Shown here: in pieces, positions 52,692 through 62,427 of the stretch
Position numbering within the stretch: the stretch's first letter is position 1
Layout: every line of letters starts with the position of its first letter
Assembly: GCF_008086615.1 (NCBI RefSeq)
Contig: NZ_RXYB01000001.1
Span: forward strand, 186,001-250,000
Direction of reading: 5' to 3'
Origin: Acetobacterium tundrae
GTDB taxonomy: Bacteria > Bacillota > Clostridia > Eubacteriales > Eubacteriaceae
Length of the DNA stretch: 64,000 nucleotides
Position numbers and translations under genes: made by a program
The notes under the pieces: model-generated
The model's input: the letters and a program-made list of their open reading frames with translations, nothing else
The model's database searches: none
Told to the model about the DNA's origin: nothing

Positions 52692-54800
52692 ATGACAGTA
52701 AAAACAAAATGGATATTACGTAACAAAAAAAACAACATCAGAGAAGAAAACAGGACGAAATTGGAAGAAGATTTAATCAGCAGTTTTGGGTTAAGTGCTT
52801 TAGCTGCGGATCTTCTCATCAATCGAGGGTGTTCCTCCATCGAAGAGGGACGCTGTTATTTAGAACCAAACTTAAACGATTTGCATGATCCATTTTTATT
52901 TGAAGACATGGAAAAAGTTGTGAAGAGGATTATTGATGCCAGAGAAAATAATGAAAAAATATGTATCTATGGAGATTATGACGCAGATGGGACAATCGGT
53001 ACGGCAATCCTGTTAAAATTCATGAAAGAACAGGAATTTGATGTGACTTATTTTATCCCTAACCGTCTGGTTACAGGATATGGACTACACACTTCTCCCC
53101 TGCAGGATATAATAGATGAAGGCGTGACTTTATTAATCACAGTGGATAATGGAATTTCAGCAAATGAACAAGTCGATTTTTGCAATGAAAAAAAATGTGA
53201 CGTGATTATCACAGATCATCATGAATGTCATGGAAGCCTTCCAAAGGCTTATGGAATCATTAATCCAAAGGTACCAAATGCTGCATATCCATTTAAAGAA
53301 CTATGCGGAGCAGGTGTGGCATTCAAACTTGTTCAGGCATTGGGTGAAATACTCGATGTAGTCATAGATCTCCAGGAAAGTATTGAATGCGTGGCATTAG
53401 CGACTGTGTCTGATCTCGTTCCCCTTCAGGATGAAAATCGTTGTTTGGTGTCATTAGGATTGAATTATCTTAATAATGGTCCTAAAAACCCAGGACTACA
53501 GGCTTTGATGGAAGTCAGCGAATTGAAGACTTTAAAAGCTTGGCATTTCGGGTTCGTGCTGGGTCCAAAAATTAACGCCGCCGGACGTCTTGGTGAAGCA
53601 GACCATGTTGTGGAACTTTTAATTGGAACAGATACTAAAAAAATAATGTCAACGGCATGCTTCCTACGCGATGAAAATAAAAAACGGCAGGAATTAGAAA
53701 GTAAAATTCTCGAAGAAGCTTTGCAAACAGTGGATTCATTAGAACTTTATAAGGATGAAATTATCGTTGTTGTGGGAGAAAATTGGCATAGTGGTGTTAT
53801 TGGCATCGTCGCAAGCCGGATTCAGGAAAAGTATTATAACCCAGTTATTACGATCAGTGTTGAGGATGGAGTAGGAAAAGCATCCTGCCGGAGTGTGGAT
53901 GGCTTTAATATTTTTGAAGCACTGTTATCATGCGAAGAACTCTTTATCAGTTTTGGCGGACATGAGCAAGCGGCTGGTTTCAGCATCAAAAAAGAAAACA
54001 TCGAAATGATGAAAGCGAAAGTCATTGACTATGGAAAATCGGTTGATATAAAAAAACAGTTGATAAAAAAAGTGTATTACGATGCACAAATAAACGAAAC
54101 GGACATCACTTGGACAACTTTAGATGAATTGGCATTATTTGAACCATGTGGTATGGGAAATCCTGGAATCCAGTTTCTGATGAATAATCTTACGGCAATA
54201 TCCATGGGAACGATGGGCAGAGAAAACAATCATTTGCGCATGAGTCTAAAAAATGGTTTAAAAGCTGTTGGTTTCGGACTGGGAGATTTTTATTCCACTC
54301 AAGTTGATGTTTTAGGTGGAGATTACAATGGCGTCATGTTAGTTTGTCGATTGGATATGAATGAGTATCGCGGCAATACAACCTTGCAATTGCAGATAAA
54401 AGATATTAAGCTGAATCCTGTTTGGCAAGTCAATATGGCAATGCAGTTGGTAAAGACAATTGTTATGGAAGAAAATCCGAAACAAAAAATTGAAATATTA
54501 ATGAATGAGAATTTATTAGAAGAACTGAAATTAAGTGTCGTGATGATTCGCAAAATTTATGTTCTTTTAAAAAAGAGCGAAGAATATGGAGTGCCAATCC
54601 AAAAGGTCGGTGAAGGCAGTCAGAATGTTTCACCATTTCATGTGCTAATGTCTTGTGAGATACTAAGAGAAGCAGGATTGATTGCATATGGCATAAAAAA
54701 TGAGATCGTTTTCTCCAAAATAATTCCAGCCAATGAAAAAAAGGATATTCAAAATACGAAACTAATGATAAAATTAGAAAAAATAATAAGTGACGAGTGA
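52692..54800 (+). CDS. recJ: Single-stranded-DNA-specific exonuclease RecJ
   Basis: A 702-residue DHH-superfamily 5'-3' exonuclease. Core motifs are IYGDYDADGT, TVDNGIS, ITDHHECHG and the DHHA1 domain with SFGGHEQAAGFS; an OB fold and a C-terminal extension of about 130 residues follow. It acts in recombination and mismatch-repair excision. It overlaps the following frame's upstream extension and leads a recJ-apt-rel-dtd cluster. Confidence 0.96.
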   Translation: MTVKTKWILRNKKNNIREENRTKLEEDLISSFGLSALAADLLINRGCSSIEEGRCYLEPNLNDLHDPFLFEDMEKVVKRIIDARENNEKICIYGDYDADGTIGTAILLKFMKEQEFDVTYFIPNRLVTGYGLHTSPLQDIIDEGVTLLITVDNGISANEQVDFCNEKKCDVIITDHHECHGSLPKAYGIINPKVPNAAYPFKELCGAGVAFKLVQALGEILDVVIDLQESIECVALATVSDLVPLQDENRCLVSLGLNYLNNGPKNPGLQALMEVSELKTLKAWHFGFVLGPKINAAGRLGEADHVVELLIGTDTKKIMSTACFLRDENKKRQELESKILEEALQTVDSLELYKDEIIVVVGENWHSGVIGIVASRIQEKYYNPVITISVEDGVGKASCRSVDGFNIFEALLSCEELFISFGGHEQAAGFSIKKENIEMMKAKVIDYGKSVDIKKQLIKKVYYDAQINETDITWTTLDELALFEPCGMGNPGIQFLMNNLTAISMGTMGRENNHLRMSLKNGLKAVGFGLGDFYSTQVDVLGGDYNGVMLVCRLDMNEYRGNTTLQLQIKDIKLNPVWQVNMAMQLVKTIVMEENPKQKIEILMNENLLEELKLSVVMIRKIYVLLKKSEEYGVPIQKVGEGSQNVSPFHVLMSCEILREAGLIAYGIKNEIVFSKIIPANEKKDIQNTKLMIKLEKIISDE

Positions 54801-54810
54801 GGGAGAAGAG

Positions 54811-55329
54811 ATGGATCTAAAAGATAAAATTCAGGTGTATGAAGATTTCCCCAAAGACGGGATTAGCTTTAAGGATATTAACAGCTTGATTTTAAACCCC
54901 AGCGCTTTTCAATATGTCATTGATGAAATGGCAAAGGTTGCAAAGGCTTTGGATGCAAATTTGGTGGCGATTCCTGAAGCAAGAGGCTATATTTTTGGGA
55001 CACCGCTGGCTTATTTAATTGGAGCGGGTTTGGTGCCGGTTAGAAAACCCGGGAAATTGCCAGGTGAAGTTTCTTCAGTAGCGTATGATCTGGAATATGG
55101 ATCAAATATTGTTGAAATACAAAAAAATGCAATTAAACCAGGTGATCGGGCCATTGTTGTGGATGATCTCCTCGCAACAGGCGGAACATTGATGGCAACC
55201 ACAAGGCTTATCGAAAAGCTGGGGGGGGAGATTGCCGGGATAATTACGCTGATCGAACTCACAGAATTAGGCGGCCGTGATTTACTAAAAGATTATTTTG
55301 TTCATTCAATTGTGACTTATCCCTATTAA
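54811..55329 (+). CDS. apt: Adenine phosphoribosyltransferase
   Basis: ATG 54811 lies after GAGGGAGAAG and gives 172 residues. PRPP loop: AIVVDDLLATGGTLMA (~residues 115-130); FPKDGISFKDIN at the N-terminus and IPEARGYIFG are the purine-site hallmarks. It salvages adenine to AMP. Gene order recJ-apt-relA is conserved in Firmicutes. Confidence 0.97.
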   Translation: MDLKDKIQVYEDFPKDGISFKDINSLILNPSAFQYVIDEMAKVAKALDANLVAIPEARGYIFGTPLAYLIGAGLVPVRKPGKLPGEVSSVAYDLEYGSNIVEIQKNAIKPGDRAIVVDDLLATGGTLMATTRLIEKLGGEIAGIITLIELTELGGRDLLKDYFVHSIVTYPY

Positions 55330-55363
55330 AATTTTTTTAAAATAGAAAAAAGGCAGATACAAT

Positions 55364-57553
55364 ATGGAAAATGATGCAGTAAAAGGAAAAATTGACAATG
55401 TAATAAACCTAGTAAAAGCAAACAATCCAGATGCCGATACCGAAATGATTTATAAGGCATATGAACTTGCCAAGGAAGCTCACAAGGATCAGAAGCGACT
55501 TTCAGGGGAAGATTATATAATTCATCCGGTTTCTGTTGCCTATATTTTGGCAGAAATGCAGATGGATACTGAAACAATTGTAGCTGCCCTTTTACATGAT
55601 GTAATTGAAGATACCATTTATTCCTATAATTATATTAAAGAGGCATTTAATGAAAATATAGCTGATTTAGTTGAAGGAGTCACTAAGATCGGCAGAATAG
55701 GCTTTCAATCGAAAGAAGAAAGCCAGGCCGAAAATTTGCGTAAAATGGTTCTAGCAATGTCAAAAGACATCCGAGTCATTTTAATAAAATTAGTTGACAG
55801 ACTTCATAACATGCGAACACTGGAATATATGCGTGAATCGAAGCAAATTGAGAAGGCTAAAGAAACTTTGGATATTTATGCCCCATTGGCAAATCGTCTG
55901 GGAATTTCAACGATAAAATGGGAACTTGAAGATTTATCGTTGAAATATCTGGATCCCGAAGGTTACTATGATTTGGTTCATAAAATTAAAATCAAGAAAA
56001 GTGCTCGAGAAGCTTATATTGCTGATGTGATCAAAGTATTAACACGAGAAATTGAAAAAGTTGGAACGAATGCAGAAATCTATGGCCGATCAAAACATTT
56101 TTATAGTATTTATCGAAAAATGAAAAAGCAGAACAGAAGTTTTGATGAAATCTATGATCTTATTGCAGTTCGGGTGATTGTGGATTCATTAAAAGACTGT
56201 TACGGCGTTCTAGGGGTTGTCCACTCCCAATGGACACCGATACCGGGACGATTTAAAGACTATATTGCGATGCCAAAACCAAATCTCTATCAGTCAATTC
56301 ATACAACTGTTATGGGGCCAAAAGGTGAACCCTTTGAAATCCAAATTAGAACAAGAGAGATGCATGAAACCGCAGAATACGGTATTGCTGCCCACTGGAA
56401 ATATAAAGAAGGGCGGACGGATTCAGTCGATTCAAAAGATGCGAAGGACAACAAATATGAAATGCAGATGTCCTGGCTACGCCAAATGCTTGAACTTCAA
56501 AGAGATTCAGAAGATGCCGGTGAGTTGGTAGAGACAATAAAAGTGGATCTGCTTAATGACGAGGTATACGTTTTTTCTCCAAAAGGAGCCGTGGTTCCTT
56601 TGCCGGCAGGATCATGTCCACTGGATTTCGCCTATCGGATTCATAGTGATATTGGAAATAATTGTGTTGGTGCGCGAGTCAATAATAAGATTGTGCCGTT
56701 AAACAGCCCATTAAAAAGCGGCGATATTGTCGAAGTCATGACATCAAAGAACTCAAATGGTCCCAGTCGAGATTGGCTGAGTTTTGTAAAAAGTCCTCAT
56801 GCCAGAAATAAAATTAAACAGTATTTTAAAAAAGAAGAGAAAGATGAAAACATCCAAAAGGGTCGCTTAGTACTTGAACGGGAGATAAAACGGCAAGGAT
56901 TACAGCATTCCAATCTTTTAAACTTAGTTAATTTAGAAATTCTTACCGAAAAATGCGGCTATAAAAGTCTCAATGATTTTTATGCAGCAATTGGATACAA
57001 TGGGATCAAAACGGGGACCGTATTGCAAAAAATGCGTCTTCTGTTTCCCAAGGAGTTTACAGAGGAAGCCGAAGAAATTGTCTTTAAAAAGCCTCAAAAA
57101 GAACAGAAGAAGACTAGTAGCACGGTCATCGTTGCCGGACACAATGAGATTGACGTTCATTTTGCGAAGTGTTGCAATCCGGTGCCTGGTGATAAAATAG
57201 TTGGTTATATAACGAAGGGGCGGGGCATATCCGTTCATCGCGCTGATTGTTCAAATGTTCTGAATTTGAGTGATCCGGAAAGAATAGTTGAAGTCGAATG
57301 GAACAAATTCAGTACCGGGTCTTTTACAGCAGAAATTCATATTAAAGCGAATGAATCACCCAAAACGATTATAGAAATTTCAAAAATGTTTCTTGAAATG
57401 AAAATTCCGGTTACGGCGCTGAATGTAAAAACAGAAAAAAACGAATATGACTATTTTACGGCAACCCTGGAGGTAAAGAGCCGTCGAGAGCTAAATTTGC
57501 TCATTAAAAATTTAAGTAAAATCAAGGAAATTATTCAGATATACAGAGTGTAA
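55364..57553 (+). CDS. rel: Bifunctional (p)ppGpp synthetase/hydrolase (Rel/RSH)
   Basis: The 729-residue protein carries all RSH domains: HD hydrolase (~45-195; HPVSVAYILAEM and ALLHDVIEDT), synthetase (~235-350; GRSKHFYSIYRKMKKQ and RFKDYIAMPKPNLYQSIHT), TGS (~390-450), helical/CC domain with the Cys motif AKCCNPVPGD, and ACT (~655-729). Hydrolase HD residues are intact, so it should both make and destroy ppGpp. Confidence 0.97.
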   Translation: MENDAVKGKIDNVINLVKANNPDADTEMIYKAYELAKEAHKDQKRLSGEDYIIHPVSVAYILAEMQMDTETIVAALLHDVIEDTIYSYNYIKEAFNENIADLVEGVTKIGRIGFQSKEESQAENLRKMVLAMSKDIRVILIKLVDRLHNMRTLEYMRESKQIEKAKETLDIYAPLANRLGISTIKWELEDLSLKYLDPEGYYDLVHKIKIKKSAREAYIADVIKVLTREIEKVGTNAEIYGRSKHFYSIYRKMKKQNRSFDEIYDLIAVRVIVDSLKDCYGVLGVVHSQWTPIPGRFKDYIAMPKPNLYQSIHTTVMGPKGEPFEIQIRTREMHETAEYGIAAHWKYKEGRTDSVDSKDAKDNKYEMQMSWLRQMLELQRDSEDAGELVETIKVDLLNDEVYVFSPKGAVVPLPAGSCPLDFAYRIHSDIGNNCVGARVNNKIVPLNSPLKSGDIVEVMTSKNSNGPSRDWLSFVKSPHARNKIKQYFKKEEKDENIQKGRLVLEREIKRQGLQHSNLLNLVNLEILTEKCGYKSLNDFYAAIGYNGIKTGTVLQKMRLLFPKEFTEEAEEIVFKKPQKEQKKTSSTVIVAGHNEIDVHFAKCCNPVPGDKIVGYITKGRGISVHRADCSNVLNLSDPERIVEVEWNKFSTGSFTAEIHIKANESPKTIIEISKMFLEMKIPVTALNVKTEKNEYDYFTATLEVKSRRELNLLIKNLSKIKEIIQIYRV

Positions 57554-57562
57554 GGAGAAATG

Positions 57563-58015
57563 ATGCGGGCAGTGATACAACGAGTAGTGTCTTCAGAGGT
57601 ACGGGTTAATCAGGAAAGCATTGGCAAGATTGGTTATGGGATGAACGTGTTTCTGGGTATAAAATCCGATGATACAGAAGCAGATATGGATTATATAATC
57701 CATAAACTAGTCAATTTGAGAATATTTGATGATACCGAGGGTAAAATGAATCTCTCCATTTTAGACATAGCGGGCGAATTACTGTTGGTTTCACAATTCA
57801 CACTTTATGGTGATTGCAGAAAAGGAAGACGACCGGGATTCACTCGCAGTGGATCGGTGGAGGAAGCACAGAAAAAATATGATGTTTTTGTTAAAAAAAT
57901 AAGAGAACAGCCGGTAAAAAAAGTTGAAACAGGAATTTTTCAGGCAGAAATGGAAGTATCGATCATTAATGATGGCCCAGTGACATTATTACTGGACAGT
58001 GAAAAACAATTTTAG
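57563..58015 (+). CDS. dtd: D-aminoacyl-tRNA deacylase
   Basis: A 150-residue protein; two ATGs in a row start the frame and the second (57563) has better spacing from AAGGAG. Motifs [15 protein letters not shown] (SQFTL) and the C-terminal [11 protein letters not shown] (NxGPVT-type) form the active site that removes D-amino acids from tRNA. It follows rel by 9 bp, its usual neighbour. Confidence 0.97.
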   Translation: MRAVIQRVVSSEVRVNQESIGKIGYGMNVFLGIKSDDTEADMDYIIHKLVNLRIFDDTEGKMNLSILDIAGELLLVSQFTLYGDCRKGRRPGFTRSGSVEEAQKKYDVFVKKIREQPVKKVETGIFQAEMEVSIINDGPVTLLLDSEKQF

Positions 58016-58024
58016 GGAGAAATT

Positions 58025-58654
58025 ATGAAAGTTATTAAAAAATCCCTTGGTCAAATGGGAACAAACTGCTATGTTTTTTGGGATGAAAAATCTCTAGAAG
58101 CGGCAGTGATTGATCCCGGATTTAAGGATCAACGGATTGTCGAAATCATAGAAAAAAATAAATTAAAGGTTAAATATATATTGTTAACCCATGGACATTT
58201 TGATCATATTGGCGGTGTTAGTCAAATCAAAGATATAACAGGAGCCAAGGTTCTGATTCATAAAAGTGATGCCGATTGTCTAACTAATGCCGGAAGAAAT
58301 CTTTCAACGGTGATTGGGATGCCTTTTGATCTGGCACCGGCAGATGGCTATTTATCTGAAGGAGAAAAAATCCAGGTTGGAGATATGAATATTCAAGTCT
58401 TCTATACGCCTGGCCATTCAAAAGGCGGCGTCTGTTTCTTAGTAGGTGATACGCTTTTTGCAGGAGATACTTTATTCAACACATCGATTGGAAGAACTGA
58501 TTTTCCAGATGGTGATCTGGCAGAACTGCTAAGCGGCGTCCAAAAAAAACTGTTTGTTTTGGATGATAATACAAAAGTTTTGCCTGGACATGGGGAAAAT
58601 ACAACCATTGGCTATGAAAAAAAACACAATCCATTTTTCAAAGGATGTGTATAG
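58025..58654 (+). CDS. MBL-fold metallo-hydrolase (glyoxalase II-like)
   Basis: A 209-residue zinc hydrolase. Metal ligands appear in LTHGHFDHIGG, YTPGHSKGG, AGDTLF and LPGHGENTTIG. The protein resembles the short YqgX/GloB-like enzymes that hydrolyse thioesters such as lactoylglutathione or polysulfides; substrate not determinable. It is 9 bp after dtd. Confidence 0.93.
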   Translation: MKVIKKSLGQMGTNCYVFWDEKSLEAAVIDPGFKDQRIVEIIEKNKLKVKYILLTHGHFDHIGGVSQIKDITGAKVLIHKSDADCLTNAGRNLSTVIGMPFDLAPADGYLSEGEKIQVGDMNIQVFYTPGHSKGGVCFLVGDTLFAGDTLFNTSIGRTDFPDGDLAELLSGVQKKLFVLDDNTKVLPGHGENTTIGYEKKHNPFFKGCV

Positions 58655-58658
58655 GAAA

Positions 58659-60125
58659 ATGGAAATAAGAGTTCTTCGTTTTGATTTAGAGCGTCCATCA
58701 CTGGAATACAATTTTCATGAATTATATCAGGCCTTCGATCCAGGCGTTAAAAATATTCTGGAGGGTGAAGCAGAAGGTGTGCTTTCTCAAAAAAATGAAG
58801 GCGATCGCGTTGTTCTGTCTTTGTCCTGGAAGGACAAGAAATCATTAGTACGACGGTTCCCGTTTAAGAGTATTGAAGACTCCCTTGATAACAGTGTTTA
58901 CAAGGGGTTTCTTTATGATTTTTTGTCTGAATATTTCGAGAGAAATCTTCAGTGGGGTACATTAACCGGAATAAAGCCTGTAAAAATGGCACGAAAATAT
59001 TTTGAGATGGGATTGGATTCCCCCAAAATCGAAAAAAAATTCAGAGCAGATTATCGGGTCAGCAGTGATCGGGCAAAACTCCTGATTGATCTGGCTGAAA
59101 AACAAAAACCTTTTATGATTCCAGAAATAGATTGTAATGGCAAGAGACGGGTGAGTATTTATGTGGGAATTCCGCTTTGCCCTTCTAAATGTGCTTATTG
59201 TTCGTTTGTTTCAACCATTGTTGACAAAAAAGGAATTAATTTAAATGCGTATTTCAATAATTTACTGTTGGAAGCCGATCGAGTTGGAAAACTATTTAAG
59301 ATATTGGAAATATCTGTTGATACGCTTTATATTGGCGGCGGGACACCAACCGTATTAAGTGCTGAGCAGTTAGACAGTTTGATGACAGTCTTGGAAAGTT
59401 CTTTTGATCTTTCCAATCTTAGAGAGTATACCTTAGAAGCCGGACGTCCGGACACGATTACTCAGCAAAAATTGGAAGTTGCCCAAAAACATGGTGTTCA
59501 GCGAGTCTGCCTCAACCCGCAATCGATGAATCCTCAAACGATGCTTGCAGTTGCAAGGCCGTGGGAAGAGGGCTTGGTTGAAAAACAGGTAGCGCTAATA
59601 AAATCAATTGGTTTTGAAACGTTAAATATGGATCTTATTATAGGTCTGGGTGATGAAGGTCCGGATGACTTTTTCGATACATTAAAAAAAGTGATATCAT
59701 TCGATCCGGAGAATATAACAATTCATAATCTTTCGATAAAAAAAGGTTCTGAAATAAAAAATCAGAATGGTATTGTTGTTAGTAAAGGATATGGAGAGGA
59801 ATTCTATCAAACGGTTAAAAATCGTCTGCATGAACAAACCTACGACCCCTATTATTTATACCGTTTAAAATACACAAGGGGCAACAGCGAGAATATTGGT
59901 TACTCAAAACCTGGACATGAAGGGATATACAATATCATGATGATGTCCGAGTGTCAGTCAACCATTGGTATTGGTGCCGGCTCAACTGGTAACCTCTATG
60001 AACCAACTAATGACTGTATCCAAAAAGTTTTTACGGTGAAAGACGTCAAGACTTATAATGATCGGTTTGAAGAGATTGTTATGAAAAAGCTTAAAATGTA
60101 TGAGCTTTTCATTGCGAAAAAATAA
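58659..60125 (+). CDS. hemZ: HemZ, coproporphyrinogen III oxidase-like radical SAM protein
   Basis: The start is ATG 58659 with AGGA upstream (488 residues); the longer frame overlapping the previous gene is rejected. The radical SAM cluster motif is CPSKCAYC (Cys-x3-Cys-x2-Cys) near residue 173, followed by YIGGGTPTVLS and the HemW/HemN-type NMDLIIGLGDEG. An N-terminal ~160-residue extension is typical of HemZ. Whether it makes heme precursors or acts otherwise is unsettled, as for other HemZ proteins. Confidence 0.92.
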   Translation: MEIRVLRFDLERPSLEYNFHELYQAFDPGVKNILEGEAEGVLSQKNEGDRVVLSLSWKDKKSLVRRFPFKSIEDSLDNSVYKGFLYDFLSEYFERNLQWGTLTGIKPVKMARKYFEMGLDSPKIEKKFRADYRVSSDRAKLLIDLAEKQKPFMIPEIDCNGKRRVSIYVGIPLCPSKCAYCSFVSTIVDKKGINLNAYFNNLLLEADRVGKLFKILEISVDTLYIGGGTPTVLSAEQLDSLMTVLESSFDLSNLREYTLEAGRPDTITQQKLEVAQKHGVQRVCLNPQSMNPQTMLAVARPWEEGLVEKQVALIKSIGFETLNMDLIIGLGDEGPDDFFDTLKKVISFDPENITIHNLSIKKGSEIKNQNGIVVSKGYGEEFYQTVKNRLHEQTYDPYYLYRLKYTRGNSENIGYSKPGHEGIYNIMMMSECQSTIGIGAGSTGNLYEPTNDCIQKVFTVKDVKTYNDRFEEIVMKKLKMYELFIAKK

Positions 60126-60135
60126 AAATATTAGG

Positions 60136-60189
60136 GCCAATTGTTTATCTGCGGTGTTTATTATGCTAAAGGATAAAGAATTGGCTTTT
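60136..60189 (+). terminator. Terminator after hemZ
   Basis: GCCAATT-G-TTTATC (60136-60148) pairs with GATAAA-G-AATTGGC (60172-60185) with one G-G mismatch, followed by TTTT. Confidence 0.75.
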
Positions 60190-60304
60190 AGAATTTCCAA
60201 TATTTTTGGTTGCGAACGATTATAAGAAACTTAAAAAGTATGTTCTTTTATACTTGGTTTTGTTCAAAAGTTTACTTTAAATCTTTGTTTTGGGGGAATC
60301 ATAC

Positions 60305-60334
60305 TTGACAATTTAGTAAGAACATCATTATAAT
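60305..60334 (+). promoter_or_regulatory. Promoter of aspS
   Basis: TTGACA (60305-60310), 18 bp, TATAAT (60329-60334). The predicted leader is about 40 nt, too short for a T-box. Confidence 0.8.
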
Positions 60335-60383
60335 ATATAGGTTAGTTAAGATGATAAAAATGTAGATATATATCGGAGGTAGA

Positions 60384-62153
60384 ATGAAGACTTTTTATAG
60401 AAATGCCATGTGTGGCGAATTAAAAGCAGAAAATGTCGGAAAAATTGTTGAACTGTCAGGATGGGTGGATAACCGTCGTAATCTTGGCGGGGTTCTCTTC
60501 ATTGATTTAAGAGATCGTTCTGGCAAGATTCAACTCGTTGTTAATGAAGAAAAACCGGAAGCGTTTGAAACGGCTGAAAAGGTTAGAAATGAATATGTAT
60601 TAAATATTAAGGGCAAAGTCGTATTAAGAACCGAACAGAATGTTAACCCCAATATTCCTACTGGTGAAATTGAAGTTGAAATACAAGATCTGAAAATTCT
60701 TGATACCGCTGAAACACCGCCGATTTATATTGAAGACAACGATCAGACAAACGAGGCGGTACGGCTGAAATACCGTTATCTTGATTTGAGAAAACCGAAA
60801 TTTCAGAAGATATTGATGACCCGTGCAAAAACTGCAACAATTGCCAGAAATTATCTAAATGAACAGGGCTTTTGCGAAGTTGAAACGCCTATCCTTGCTA
60901 AACCTACTCCAGAAGGAGCAAGAGATTTCCTGGTGCCATCGCGCGTGCAAAAGGGAAAATTCTTTGGGCTGCCGCAGTCGCCTCAATTATACAAACAAAT
61001 TTTAATGATTTCCGGTATTGATCGATATTATCAGCTCGCCAGATGCTTTAGAGATGAAGATTTAAGGCAGGATCGTCAACCGGAGTTCACCCAAATCGAT
61101 ATGGAAATGTCCTTCGTTGATAAGGACGATATCATTGCCATCAGTGAAGGTATGATTGCTAGGATAATGAAAGAAATCAAAGGCATTGAGGTACAGATTC
61201 CGATGATGCGAATGACTTATCAGGAAGCTATGGATCAATACGGTTCGGACAAGCCGGATACACGTTTTGGGTTGAAACTTATGGATTTGTCAGATATTGT
61301 TAAAAATTCTGAATTTAAAGTCTTTTCAGGGGCTATCAAAAAAGGCGGAAGCGTCCGGGCAGTCAATGCCAAAGGAGCTCAGGATAAGCTAAGTAAAAAG
61401 GCTATTAAAGGACTTGAAAGTTTTGCAAAAATATATAAAGCAAAAGGGCTTGCATGGATCGATGTTTCAGAAGGCGAAATGAAGTCACCAATTCTGAAAT
61501 TTATTTCTGATGCCGAAAAACAGGCGATTTTTGACAGAACCAATGCAGAACCAGGCGACTTGATTTTCATTATTGCAGATACCAATGAAATTGTCTGTAA
61601 TGCGTTGGGACAGTTGCGATTAGAATTAGCCAGAAAACTGGACTATGATTTAAAAGATCAATATAATTTTTTATGGGTTACCGATTTTCCTTTGTTGGAG
61701 TACGATGCTGAAGCGGGTCGATATACTGCAAAACATCATCCTTTTACAATGCCATTGTCGGAGGATATACCATATCTTGAAACGGATCTGTTAAAAGTCC
61801 GGGCAGATGCTTATGATATGGTTATTAATGGCGTCGAACTTGGTGGTGGGAGTATTCGTATTCACAACCAGGAGATACAGAGCAAAGTCTTTAAAGCTTT
61901 GGGCTTTACCGAAGAGTCGGCATGGAGACAATTTGGATTTCTTTTGGAAGCCCTTAAATATGGAACACCTCCTCATGGCGGTTTAGCATTTGGATTAGAC
62001 CGATTGGTTATGCTGCTTACGGATAGTGATAATATTCGTGACGTTATTGCGTTCCCCAAAACGCAAAATCATGGTTGCCTGATGATGAATGCTCCCGCAG
62101 AAGCAGAGCTTGATCAGCTGATTGATCTTGGTATCAGTGTTGATGAGATTTAA
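60384..62153 (+). CDS. aspS: Aspartyl-tRNA synthetase
   Basis: A 589-residue bacterial-type class II synthetase. An OB-fold anticodon domain (~1-105) is followed by motif 1/2 ([20 protein letters not shown]), the bacterial GAD insertion (~290-410) and motif 3 ([13 protein letters not shown]). ATCGGAGG precedes the ATG. Whether it is discriminating or also charges tRNA-Asn cannot be told without knowing if gatCAB and asnS exist. Confidence 0.97.
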   Translation: MKTFYRNAMCGELKAENVGKIVELSGWVDNRRNLGGVLFIDLRDRSGKIQLVVNEEKPEAFETAEKVRNEYVLNIKGKVVLRTEQNVNPNIPTGEIEVEIQDLKILDTAETPPIYIEDNDQTNEAVRLKYRYLDLRKPKFQKILMTRAKTATIARNYLNEQGFCEVETPILAKPTPEGARDFLVPSRVQKGKFFGLPQSPQLYKQILMISGIDRYYQLARCFRDEDLRQDRQPEFTQIDMEMSFVDKDDIIAISEGMIARIMKEIKGIEVQIPMMRMTYQEAMDQYGSDKPDTRFGLKLMDLSDIVKNSEFKVFSGAIKKGGSVRAVNAKGAQDKLSKKAIKGLESFAKIYKAKGLAWIDVSEGEMKSPILKFISDAEKQAIFDRTNAEPGDLIFIIADTNEIVCNALGQLRLELARKLDYDLKDQYNFLWVTDFPLLEYDAEAGRYTAKHHPFTMPLSEDIPYLETDLLKVRADAYDMVINGVELGGGSIRIHNQEIQSKVFKALGFTEESAWRQFGFLLEALKYGTPPHGGLAFGLDRLVMLLTDSDNIRDVIAFPKTQNHGCLMMNAPAEAELDQLIDLGISVDEI

Positions 62154-62208
62154 TATAAAAATAACATAAAAGAACTCGATTTAATGAGCAATGAGATAAA
62201 AATATAAT

Positions 62209-62239
62209 GGGTATCTGTGAGTTAAGAAACTAGATACCC
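62209..62239 (+). terminator. Hairpin after aspS, weak terminator
   Basis: GGGTATCT (62209-62216) pairs with AGATACCC (62232-62239); no good T run follows. Confidence 0.45.
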
Positions 62240-62290
62240 TTAATCCAAACTAAATTTTACTGAACTAAATGAACAAAAATGAAAAATAAC

Positions 62291-62319
62291 TTGATTAATA
62301 GGCCATTAATCATTATAAT
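62291..62319 (+). promoter_or_regulatory. Promoter of tRNA-Pro
   Basis: TTGATT (62291-62296), 17 bp, TATAAT (62314-62319), 11 bp before the tRNA 5' end. Confidence 0.75.
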
Positions 62320-62330
62320 ATGTTTACCGT

Positions 62331-62407
62331 CTGGGTGTAGCGCAGCTTGGTAGCGCGCTTGACTGGGGGTCAAGAGGCCGGAGGTTCAAATCCTCTCACT
62401 CAGACCA
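62331..62407 (+). tRNA. tRNA-Pro (anticodon GGG)
   Basis: All 77 bases fold as a cloverleaf with encoded CCA: acceptor CTGGGTG/CACTCAG (one G-U), D-arm GCGC/GCGC, anticodon arm CTTGA-CTGGGGG-TCAAG with GGG at 34-36, five-base variable loop, T-arm GGAGG-TTCAAAT-CCTCT. A first base C is typical of tRNA-Pro. Confidence 0.95.
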
Positions 62408-62427
62408 TTTTTTTATAAGGTGATAAT

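Noticed and set aside
60335-60383. T-box upstream of aspS
   Set aside because: The predicted leader is only about 40 nt and lacks T-box features.
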